Source: Phaeosaccion multiseriatum
Lineage: Eukaryota > Ochrophyta, other classes
DNA: 64,000 nucleotides
Assembly: GCA_965112735.1 (NCBI GenBank)
Contig: OZ218964.1
Location: forward strand, 372,001 to 436,000
Reading direction: 5' to 3'
Position numbers and translations under genes: made by a program
Part shown: positions 18,324 to 28,838 of the stretch, piece by piece
Numbering within the stretch: the stretch's first letter is position 1
Layout: each line of letters opens with the position of its first letter
Notes under the pieces: model-generated
What the model was told of the DNA's origin: nothing
Databases searched by the model: none
Seen by the model: the letters and a program-made list of their open reading frames with translations, nothing else

Positions 18324-19421
18324 AGCACACATGACTCTCTGCGTTACATCCTCGTTTTTGTCATGTCGATACTCGAGTAAGTGATGTGCATTTAAGTCAG
18401 ATCCACAAGCTGGGATGGATGTAATTAGCAATGTGAGACTCAAGACGCCATTCGCACACTCACGCATCTAATCGCGCACCCACTCGTCGCTCACTCGCAT
18501 TCTTTTACTGAGCCCTCACTCATGCACTCCCTCCTGCACTGACTCACGCTCTCACTCGCTCAGTCACTCACTCAGCCACTCAGTCACTCACTCACTCACT
18601 CACTCACTCAATCACTCACTCACTAACTCACTCACTTACCGGCACTCTCACTAACTTACTCACATACTGACGCAATCACCATACACACTCGCATACTCAC
18701 GCGCCATGCACCCACTCACGCCACGCACTTACTCACTCACTGACTCACTCACTCACCCACCCCCTCACGCACTCCCTCATACACTCATTCACGCACACAC
18801 TCCCTCGCTCATTACACTCACTCACTCACTCACTCACTCACTCACTCACTCACTCTCACTCACTCACTCACTCACTCACTCACTCACTCACTCACTCACT
18901 CAACTCACTAACTCACTCACTCACTCACTCAGCACACACACTCAGCACCATGCAGCCTCCACTCCCTCCCTTAAATTAATTATTCCACACTCCCTCACTC
19001 ACCATGTCGAAACAATTTCAGCAAAACTTGAAACTGGGAATTCTTGAAACCGAAACCGAATTTGAGAGTTCCGGAAGGTTTCGGTAAAAAAAATTCAAAC
19101 ACTAGGTGAACCGCCCGAAATCGGGCACGTCGTAACGGGCGGTAGGGTGCTTTGGAGCCTCGTCGCCTCCTGCAGGACTAACCTCTGGTTCTCATAACTC
19201 CTGCACTCTCACTACCAAGATCGAGATAATACAAGCGAAATATTGAAGCTTCGGTAGAGGTGGGGTAAGGGAGGGTCTCCACTCTTATACGGCGCGTCGT
19301 CTCGCTGCTCTCGGCAACAGCAGAGGTCTTGAATTGTGGATTGAAGTAACAGCACACGTGTAGCTGATGCGCATCCCAGGAGACGTGAAGGACTGAAGAG
19401 GGAAGGAAAGGGCAAGAGGAA
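18324..19421. other. Intergenic gap with a (CACT)n array and two inverted repeats
   Basis: 1.1 kb between the tandem dehydrogenase genes. 18480-18935 is a degenerate CACT array. Downstream lie two short inverted repeats: ACCGAAACC (19049-19057) with GGTTTCGGT (19077-19085), and ACCGCCCG (19110-19117) with CGGGCGGT (19136-19143). No gene is seen. The inverted repeats lie 280-370 bp upstream of copy 2. Confidence 0.75.
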
Positions 19422-22400
19422 ATGGGCACCTCAGGCCAAGAAAGGAGGCCCACAGGGTGGCGGAGCATTCGTTGCATCGCGGGGCTTCTGCTGGTGCTGG
19501 TGCTGTGCTTGCAAGGGAATGGCGTGCAAGGGAAGTGCAACACTGATGGAAATACAGGGAATGGTGAGGGGGGGAGGACGGAGGTGGTGCCCAGATGGGG
19601 AGCCCAGCAGGGGCTGAGTTCACACACAGATCAGGTGGTGTTTGGTCCGCCAGGGTCCATCATCCCAGCCGAGCATGCCTTTATAGTGAACCAGAGGGGT
19701 AGGGTTTACGTGAGGAGCACAGGAGACGACCAAGGCACGGTGGACGGACAGCTGCTTGAGATGGGCGACGATGTCTTCTCGTGGCACGACCGCGGTATGA
19801 GTAGCATGGCCATTGACCCCAACTACGGCGAAAATGGTGGCAATTACTTCGTCTACTTGCTGTACACTGGACAGCCAAGTACGCCCTGGCCAGATGACCA
19901 GTGCTATAATAGACCTGGCGCCAATGACTTGAGATTCTTCTGCGAGGCTCCTGGTGTCCTGCAGCGGTTTACGATGACTCCCATCCTCAATGGCGCGGGC
20001 AATGTTGTGGGGTACAATGACCTGCAGCCGGATGCCGTGCTCATTCGGGATTGGTGGGCCTCCGCCCTGACTCACCACATGGGCACTTGCGCCTTCCTCG
20101 CAGACGGGAGCTTGATTGTGTCGGGAGGGGATGGGGCTCAGGCAGACGGCAAGTTCGACACGGGTGAGTGAGTGCAGAGGCTTTCGGAGGCATCGAATGT
20201 CAGCTCTGTGGCAAAGGAACAATTCCACCGCGGCTGCGTGCATCTCTGTCCCTCCTGTTTCACTCACCGTCTGTGTGTGGCTCTACATCCCTTCATCCGT
20301 TCCTCCCTCACCCCGCTGTTCCCTCCCCCCCCCCTCCCCTTGACTCCCTCCCTCCCCCTCACACTCCACCACCCCGCGTTCCTCTCCTTACCTACTCTCC
20401 CACTCCCCCACACACCCCCAACCTCCCCCCCCCCACCCGCCCCCCCACGCCCTTCCTCCGTCCCTCCCTGAACCCGCCTCTCACTCCCCCCGGCCGTGCC
20501 TCCTCTCCACAGGGCTGACCTACGACCCAACCTACGTCGACGACGGTGCCCCCAACCGGCCGCAGGGGGCCTTCCGCTCGCAGCGCATGGATTTCTTGAA
20601 CGGCAAGATCATACGCGTTCTAGGCCCGTCTTTGCGTTCTACTTCTCAGCTGGTGCTTGGGGACGACTACTTCATCATCGCGGCGGGGCTGCGCAATCCC
20701 TACCGACTCACCGTTCAACCCACCTCCGGAGACGTGTACATTGGTGAGTGGGTGCGAGTCTTTTTGCGACGGCGAAGTCATGTCAAGTGGAGGGGGAGGG
20801 GGAGGGGGAGGGGGAGAGGCAAAGAACGTTCTTAGTCGACTCATTCGCATCTGTGATTGCGCTCTTTCTAAAGTCGTCTCGTTGTCCGCCCAACCACCCA
20901 TGATACAAACACGCAGGCGATGTGGGGTCTTCAGGCTTAGGCGCCATGGAAGAGATTAACCGCCTCCCCAACCCCGCCGGCGCCACGACGGTCCTTGCCA
21001 ACTTCGGGTGGCCCTGCATGGAGGGAGTTCTGCCCCATCCCGACATTCAGACCTTCGTGTCAGAGGCTCCCAGCAGCCCGGAAAAGACCATTTGTGAGCG
21101 CATCTACGCCGACTACTCGGAGTACAACCCTCCCGTGTACCATTACAGAGACACCAACGTGAGGGCCTTCGACCCGCTCTTGCCCGACGCGTGCCAGCCA
21201 GGGGGCTCTACCGCCGAAGCAGCAATCTCGGGCATTTCCTTCTACCCTCAACAGGGCCCCCTCTCCGGCCTGTTGGGAGGAGCGCTCTTGTTCACAGACT
21301 ACGCCAAGCAGTGTGTCGTGTACTTTGACAGCCTGGCCAATGGACAGCCCGACTTTGACTCGGGCCACGTGCTTTACGAGGGGCAGCTCTTTGTGGACGT
21401 TAAAAGCGCCCCCGATGGGCTCGTCTACTTTGCCGTTACCTCAGGGGACGACCACGGAGCCTGGGTCATGTCACAGGTCAGTTCAGCGTACACCAATAGG
21501 GGCGAGAGTTTTTTTTTTTTTTTTTTTTTGGTTCTACTGTGCCTATTGTGACGTGGGAGTTCGGCCTGCTTCGCTTGCGTCCAAGAGATTAATTCCCTCA
21601 TCGATCTTGCCGTCCTCCTCCTCCTCTTCCTCCCCTTGTCCTCAGGCGTCCGGCGGGATTGCGCCTGTGGCAGCCATCGTACCGAGCATCCAGCCGGCCA
21701 ACATTGCCGTGGGAGACGAGCTCACCTTCGACGCGAGTGAGTCCTCCACGTCCAGCCTCACAGATGCCATTGTGAGTTACTCCTTTGACTTCGACGGGGA
21801 TGAGGAGGAGGACGAATCCAGCGGGCAGGCTACGGGCAGCTTCACCTACGACGAGCCGGGCTTGTACATCGCCTCTGTGACCGTGGGGACGAGGGACGGA
21901 GGTTTCAATTGTGCCAATGTCGGAGTGTTGGTGGGGGTCGACTTTGAGGTGGAGATGAACCCGCCCTCGGGAGAGTGGACGGTCGACAGCGAGATCGACT
22001 TCGAGCTCAGTATCGAGGGGGGCGACATTGCCACCGCCATCGAGCCCGAGGACGTGACGTGGTCCATGCTGACGAGGCACTGTGTGTTCGACGCTTGCGC
22101 CGGGGAGGACCGCTGTCACGACCATCAAGGCATCGTCAACGCCCCTGGCTTCGGCTTGTCAGGCTCCCTCAACCCGCTGCCGCACGAGATGCCCTCTTCG
22201 GTGTCGCTGTCTGCTGTCATCAACATCGAGGGCACCCTCGTCACTCGCGAGTTCGAAACCGTGGCGAGCACCGTAACCGTTGAGGTGAGCTCCACGCCGG
22301 TGCTGGGAGCAACCTTTCGCGCGGGGGAGGCCGGAGAGGTGTGCCCCCACAGCAACCCCCCTTGCTCCGTGCTCGTCATGGAGGGGAATAACCTCGCCCT

Positions 22401-24984
22401 CTCGCTGGCCAACAGCCTGCAGGCCGATGGGGAAGGAGGGCTGTGGGAGTTTGACCACTGGGAGCTGACCCAGGGGGGCGCTTCCACGGAGTCCGCCGCC
22501 ACCGTGCTTTCGAGCAGGGCTCAAGCGGATGGAGCGGTCAAGGCCTACTTTGAGAGGCTGGACAACGTGGAGGAGGTTTCCGCGGCTGAGATGGGCAGGG
22601 TAGTCATCAGCGCGGCGGCGGAGGAGGGCTTCGAGCGCATCCGTGTGAGTTGGGGGGCTGTGGCAGGGGCTACCCACTACATCATCTACCTCGAGACCAC
22701 CACCGCCTTGGGCCACGCGCACCTGCCGACCTCCTCCTACGTGAGGGGAACAGTGGTGCCCTCCACCTCCCTCACCGACTCCCTGGTGGTGCCCGATGGA
22801 GTCTATGACATGGAGGTGACAGTGGCGGCCTTCAGCTATGATGACCTCACTCTGGGCCCCCGCTCGCAGCCCGAGGTGGTGTCCATGACGAGCAGCGACA
22901 ACACTTGTGTCAACAACAGCCCCGAGTGCGACTACGCGGCGGTGGCCTGTACCACGGAGGTGGGGGGGGCGGACAGGGCGGCAGGGCGGGGGGCCTTCTT
23001 CGACCTGTACTGTCTCGAGGATGACTCCCACCCGGGCTGCGACAATGACTTGGGCAGCGGCTGCCGCTTGTGCTACACTGACCGCTGTGCGTGGAGCGAT
23101 GCCAACGATGGAGTTAACCCCGGCAACGTGCCCGACTGCCCTCCCTGCGTGGCGGAGGCCTACGGTGTGGCTCAGCCCACGGACAGCTGTGAGACGGAGG
23201 AAGGTCTCGTGCTCCTGTCGCAGACCGGGGGCCCGGGGGGAGCTCCGGTCTCAGCGCCAACAGCGGCGCCAACAGCGGCGCCAACAGCAGCTCCAACGGC
23301 AGCACCAACAACAGCTCCGCCAACAGCAGCTCCCACAGCGGCACCAACAACAGCTCCACCCACAGCAGCTCCCACAGCGGCGCCAACAACAGCTCCACCC
23401 ACAGCAGCTCCCACAGCGGCACCAACAACAGCTCCGCCAACAGCAGCTCCCACAGCGGCACCAACAACAGCTCCGCCAACAGCAGCTCCCACAGCGGCAC
23501 CAACAACAGCTCCGCCAACAGCAGCTCCCACAGCGGCACCAACAACAGCTCCACCCACAGCACCTCCCACAGAGGCGCCAACAACAGCTCCGCCAACACC
23601 AGCTCCTACCGAGGTCGGTGTCGATGATGCTTGACTCCTTGGGCGGATGGGTCCTGCTGCCCCCGCCTTCCTTGCCCCTCTCACTCCACACCCTCCTCCC
23701 CTCTTTCTTGTGCTACTGTCACCTCGACTCCCTTGATCAGGCTCCAATCGCTCCACCGACCTCAGCTCCCACTTCCCCTCCCACAGCGGCTCCAACGCCG
23801 GCCCCAGTAGAGGCTCCCACAGCGGCGCCTATGGAGGTACGTACGGAGGCAGTACTTGTAAAGGTGTCGATGAAGCTTGGCTTGCGCTTGTGGGCGTCTC
23901 GGTACTACTTGTAAAGGTGTCGATGAAGCTTGGCTTGCGCTTGTGGGCCTCTCGGTCGCGCAGTCTCGCAGTCTGTCAGTCAGCTTTCTTGGAGTGCTTG
24001 CTCAAGAGATGTACTCAAGTCCCCCACCCCCTCCCCCTTCTCTCTTTCCTCTCCCTTCGTCAGCCGCCAACGGCCACGCCAACAGCAGCCCCGACGGCAG
24101 CAGAAGAGACCCCTACACCGGTGGCTGAAGAGACTGAAGCACCGGCAGCTGTGGGGACGGAAGCACCCGTACCTGATGACGAGACGGAAGAGCCGATTGC
24201 TGATGCGGAGACGGAAGCGCCTGATGCAGAGGGGACAGAAGCGCCTGATGCAGAGGGGACAGAAGCGCCGGTAGCTGATGAGGAGACGGAAGCACCATTG
24301 GCTGATGAAGATACGCTAGCCCCGGTAGCTGAGGAGGAGACAGAAGCACCGTTTGCTTTGGGGACGGAAGCGCCGGCAGCTGAGGAAGGGTCTGCAGCTG
24401 CGGAGACGGAAGCACCAACAGCTGAGGAAGGGGCTGAGGCTGCTGAGACGGAAGCACCAACAGCTGAGGAAGGGGCTGCGGCTGCGGAGACCGAAGCACC
24501 AACAGCTGAGGGGGGCGGAGTGCAGGGGCCCGACGAGCCCGGATCTGAGGAGACGCCATCTCCAGCAGCAGCAGCAGGAGGAGTGGCAACAGAAGCAGCG
24601 ACAGCAGCCCCTTCTCTTGCGACACCAGCTCCCACTCCCATTGGCGGTGCTGGTGCTCGGGACAGAGGCGGGGTGGAGGGAGGAGACGAGGACCCTAATG
24701 ATGAAGACACTGCAAACGTGCCTGTGGCGGAGGACTCCGACGCCTCAGTCGCGGCGGGCGGGAGCGACGACTTTGTCGGTACCTCCTCCGGTGTTGTGTT
24801 GCTCGCCTCGGTTGGCGCTGTGCTGATCGCGGTGGTGGGGATCGGCGTCTACGCGGGTCACAGGGTCTACATAGCGACGCCTGTAGCAGCAACTGTGCAC
24901 CCCAAGAAGCGGACCGACATGGACCTCGAGTCTCCCGCCTACACGACCACCTCACACATGACGTCGTTTCCAGCCGCGGCGTGA
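19422..24984 (+). CDS. Glucose/sorbosone dehydrogenase-like type I membrane protein, copy 2
   Basis: Six exons: 19422-20163, 20513-20743, 20917-21476, 21646-23613, 23741-23836 and 24064-24984 (about 1505 aa). Order: signal peptide (GLLLVLVLCLQGNG); dehydrogenase-type propeller with SWHDRGMSS, ALTHHMGTC, GLRNPYRLT and NFGWPCMEG; PKD-like domain (DEPGLYIASVTV); Fn3-like module (RIRVSWGAVAGATHY); Cys-rich block; T/P/A-rich mucin-like stalk of 13-residue repeats; acidic ETEAP repeats; one transmembrane helix near residue 1450 (VVLLASVGAVLIAVVGIGVY); short basic tail. The propeller family includes PQQ-dependent sugar dehydrogenases, but cofactor use and substrate here are unknown. The long glycosylatable stalk suggests surface display. 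Unlike copy 1, position 23170 reads CAG, so the ectodomain stays joined to its anchor. Intron positions differ from copy 1. Confidence 0.87.
23275..23600 (+). repeat. 39-bp coding minisatellite (13-aa T/P/A repeat)
   Basis: Seven to eight copies of a 39-bp unit encoding variants of TAAPTTAPPTAAP in the stalk of dehydrogenase copy 2. The unit length is a multiple of three, so copy-number change keeps frame. Other frames also stay open through it and should not be called as genes. Confidence 0.93.
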
Positions 24985-25284
24985 AGAGAAGTGGATGGAC
25001 CTGTTTCATCCCAGACGCCCCAGACTCGGCCGAGGCTAAGTCAAGGGGGGGCGTTTGAGCACGCAGCACTTGTGTACCTGGTACGGTACGGGTGTGAGGA
25101 TGCGACGCCAAGGTGTGAGGTGCACACTGATTTCAATGAGGGGCGTGGGCATTGGGGGTTGCGGCTGGTGGCCTTCTCCGGTCCTTGGACTGAGAAGGGG
25201 CGAGCGCAACCGTATAGTCACGTATACGCACACACAGACACACACAGAGACACAGACACAGCCGCATGCACACACACGATGAAG

Positions 25285-25317
<33 letters not shown>

Positions 25318-26475
25318 GAGATACGCAAACACACTGTGAAGTTACACACGTAGTGAGAGAAAGAGAGACACGCACACACACGGGAGCGTGTGTGGTAGAG
25401 CCATTCGCGCTCTCCTTGGAGGGCCGAATGGGCGTAAGGCCGGGGGGACGCTATCGTTTTGAGAGGCGCTCTCTCAGCAACCAGTAACATAAGTAAGGAG
25501 CTCAAGTCCAACAAGACGTTTCATCTTTGTGTTGATTGTAAGGAGCTCAAGTGCAACAAGACGTTTCATCTTTGTGTTGATTGTAAGGATATGTCTCTTC
25601 GATGCACCCCTTGACCGCGGGGGTCACTATGGCCAGCGTTGCCCACTTCACCTAACCCCCCCCGAGCGGGCACAGTCCTACACCGCCGCTCCACCCCTTT
25701 GTAATAAGTTCTTCCTCAGGGGGCCTCAGCCTCCCCTACGCATGATTCCCTCCCCCACCGCCTCTCCTCCCTATGATTCCCTCCCTCCCGCACAGCCGAG
25801 GACGTGCTGCTGCTGCCTGCAGACTCCATCTCCATCCGGGCTCCAGGCGAAGTTCATCTGCCTACCACCTATCCACCTATCCACCTATCCACTCCCTCTC
25901 TTGTAACGGCAGGACGCACTCGCACCGCCACCTCTGCTCCGCTCCTTCCTTAGGGCTCCTCCCAAGAGTGCTCGAGAAGCACGATGTGCTGTGAGGGGGC
26001 TGCACCGCCCCATAAATACATCCGATTCGTTCTTCCTTCTTTGTTCTTCCTTCTTTGTTCTTGTTCTTGTTCTTGTTCTTGTTCTTGTTCTTGTTCTTGG
26101 CTCTCCCCTGCCACCCGCCGACCTCGTGACTTCCCTCGTGCGCCGCAATTCGCCGCCATCTTGCCGACGCCCGAGACCTTCAGGCCAAATACGTTTAGGC
26201 CAGACGCTCAGGTCAGGCCAGGTCCAACGGGGCTCCATCGTGTGAGGAGCGTGGAGATGGTCGAGCATCGCTGTTGAATCCCTCCCTCTGTCGAGCGCCT
26301 TCGTAACGCCATCTGTGAGGTTCACCTGTACACCGCCGCCGCCGGGCTCAGGGGGGCTCGACGTCGTCAACCCTCTCCATAAGCTTGGCCAGAAGACGCT
26401 CCTCCGCCTCCTTCCTTCCCTCCCGCCCCCCCCTCCCACACCTGTCCTCGGCTCTCTCGCCTTGCCGCCTCTGGC
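24985..26475. other. Gene-poor convergent gap with short repeats
   Basis: 1.49 kb between convergent genes. It holds a CA-rich tract (25227-25380), a 45-bp direct duplication (25495-25539 and 25540-25584, one mismatch noticed) and a (TTCTTG)n run (about 26050-26100). Nothing resembles a conserved coding exon. Confidence 0.7.
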
Positions 26476-28467
26476 CTATTCGTCGCCCCCATCATCACCA
26501 TCATCGCCATCATCGTCATCGAAATCCTCGTCCGAGGCCAGCGTGTCAATGGCACCGTCAATGCCTCCCATGGACACCTGGCGTTGGCCCTCCTTCTCGT
26601 CCTTCTCCCTCACCTCCCTCCCCTCCCCCTCTGTCTTGACCCTCTCGAACACTCGTACTTCCCCATAGTTGGAGCGAGATACCCTAACGTCCCCCCTCAG
26701 GTAGGTGGTGTCAAAGATGCCCTCTCCGAGCTTGGCGAGGGGCTTCAGTACGGGAAGGGCGAGGGATCGGGCCTCGTCGTTCTCCGCGTTGATAATCTTG
26801 GTGTCCTGCAGAGGCGAGGAGGGAAGCCGCGACAGATACAGATACAGGCGGGCAGCAACGGGGAAGAGGACAGCAACAGCAGCAAAGGCGAGCGTGGTTG
26901 TGTGTGTGAGGGGGGTTGAGAGGGAGCGAGAGACGGTAAGAGCGTAAGAGGGAATGAGGGTCCTTGCTTGCCGAAGGAAGGGAAATCCCAGGCCCGAAAC
27001 GCGCACTGCCCCTCCTCCACACTCCTCCACAGTACGGGTGGAGCAGCTCCGTGCCTAGGGCTGTCGCGAGTTCGGTACCTTGAGGCGGATGGAGAGCTGG
27101 GCGGGGTACTCGTTGCTGGTAATCTCGTACACGTGATTCAGCGCAAAGTCGACTTTGAAGGACAGGCGCTTCGATATACCCCCTACGGCCTTCTCCACTG
27201 AGTCTGGTACGAAGGGCAGCTGGGGCCGGTGGGGGCGTGTGCAGGCGTATGGGCAGCGTATGGGCAGGCATATGGGCATGGCGTTAGGGAGAGGGAGGGA
27301 AGGTAGGCCACGGGGCGTCGAAGGGACGTGCAGTGAAGGAGCAGCCACACACACAAACAGAGAGAGAGAGAGAGAGAGCCACCACCATTCCACCCATTCA
27401 TTCGTACTAAAGAGTGCAAACCCTCTGTGTGATACGTGCACACTTCGATGCACTGCGATACGTACACACACACAGACACACAGACACACACAGTCCAAAG
27501 CCGCACCTTCTTGGTCGCCTCCTCGAGGAAGCTCGGCGAAACCGTACCGTACACCACATTCTTCACCGTCTCCTTCTCTGTGTCGATGACCTGGGCAGGG
27601 AGGGGAGGAGGTTGAGGCCGGCGAGGAGGAGGAGCACTCAGATGGCAACATACGGAGGGACGAGCATCACAGGCAGGCACTCAGCGCCCGGAGTCTTCAG
27701 CCCCTAGGCAATATCATTGGTCATGAAAGGTGCCCTCCTCCCCTCCGCTCCCCTCTCCTCCCTCACCTGGTACACCTCGTCCAGCCGAAGCGGACTGACG
27801 AGCTTGGCCAAGCCCAGCAGGTTGGAGGTGTAGAGCAGCTTCCAGCGCCCCTTCAGATTGGCCATGTCCGCCGGGAACTTGACGTGGTCCTCGGGCAGTT
27901 CATACTCCTCCAGTTGGAGCACCAGCGTGGTAATTTCCTTCTTGCCCTCCTTGTCCTTGGGATAGAAGCCCGGCTCCAGGTTTTCTTCGATCGTCTCCAG
28001 CAGGCGATTCCGGATCTGGGCCTCTGTCCGGGGCGCTTCCCTTGATGTCTCAGATGATGACGACGAACTTTGAGTCCCCGTCCCTCCCTTCTCTGGCCCT
28101 GCCTCTTGGGCTGCTGCAGATGCTGATGCAATGACGTGCGTCGTAGAGGTGGGGAGTCGCTTCACATCGGAGACCCACTTCGCTCTGTGGAGGTTCTTCG
28201 GGGCGGAGCGGAGTGAGGAGATCGCTGTCGGCAGGGCGTGTGGGGACATGGGAGGAGGAAGGGAGAGGGGGGATGAGGGAGGGAGTAAGTAGGAATTGGG
28301 GCTGCAGGGTCGCTGGAACCAGCGGGCAGGCAGCCAAGAAAAGATGTCCACTTCTTTTTTTTACTTTTCCCCTTTCCCTTTCTCAAGCCTGTACCTGGTG
28401 CGAAGAAAGCCGCGGCGGGCCCCAACAGCAGTAAGGCGCCAAGCGCCGATGACGTAGAGGTTTTCAT
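26476..28467 (-). CDS. Plastid PAP/fibrillin-family protein
   Basis: Five exons in transcript order: 28467-28395, 28224-27767, 27590-27507, 27219-27079 and 26805-26476 (about 361 aa). Exon 1 encodes little more than a signal peptide ending AAA/FFAP, the cleavage-site Phe motif used for import into complex plastids. The mature part carries plastid-lipid-associated protein features: an N-terminal helical region (NRLLETIEENLEPG), the LKGRWKLLYTSN motif, and a C-terminal GDVRVSRSNYGEVRVFERV strand pair. Members bind lipids at plastoglobules and thylakoids. An acidic Asp/Gly tail at the end is atypical. The gene is divergent from the plastid YchF gene across 371 bp, so the two may share a promoter. 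Confidence 0.88.
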
Positions 28468-28838
28468 GCTCCCCCTTTACCACCTATCGCATTCTCCGAG
28501 AGCTGAAGAGGGTGTTTTTTGACTGGACGGAGAAACGGGCCGAGTCAGCCTTTCTTAACGCACTCCTCCTCCAGCTTCACAGATGGCAACAGAGTCATCG
28601 GGACCCTCCATCCACGAGCAGGGTGCGAGATAGAAGGCAGAGTGCCAGGTAGGGGCAAATTGATGTGCTTTGTCCTCTCCAATACGTCTGATGCAACTGC
28701 TGCTGCGCCCTTTGTCCATTCAAAAGCTCACAATCACTCCCCTGTTGTGGCCCTCCATTCTCCATGACTCCTCCTGCTGTTGCTTGAATCGCTTATGCCT
28801 CTACCGTCTCTGCAGGTCTCCTCTGAATAGGCAGCAGG
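28468..28838. promoter_or_regulatory. Divergent intergenic region, PAP/fibrillin and YchF
   Basis: 371 bp separate the two start codons, both of plastid-targeted proteins. No TATA box or known operator is clear. A bidirectional promoter is inferred from gene orientation only. Confidence 0.4.

Noticed and set aside
20164-20512. Introner-like origin of the copy-specific introns
   Set aside because: I saw no target duplications or terminal inverted repeats at the ends of this intron, 3870-4246 or 12519-12804.
25836-25860. GGGCTCCAGGCGAAGTTCATC resembles the MITE end
   Set aside because: Several mismatches and no partner repeat or target duplication nearby; could be chance.
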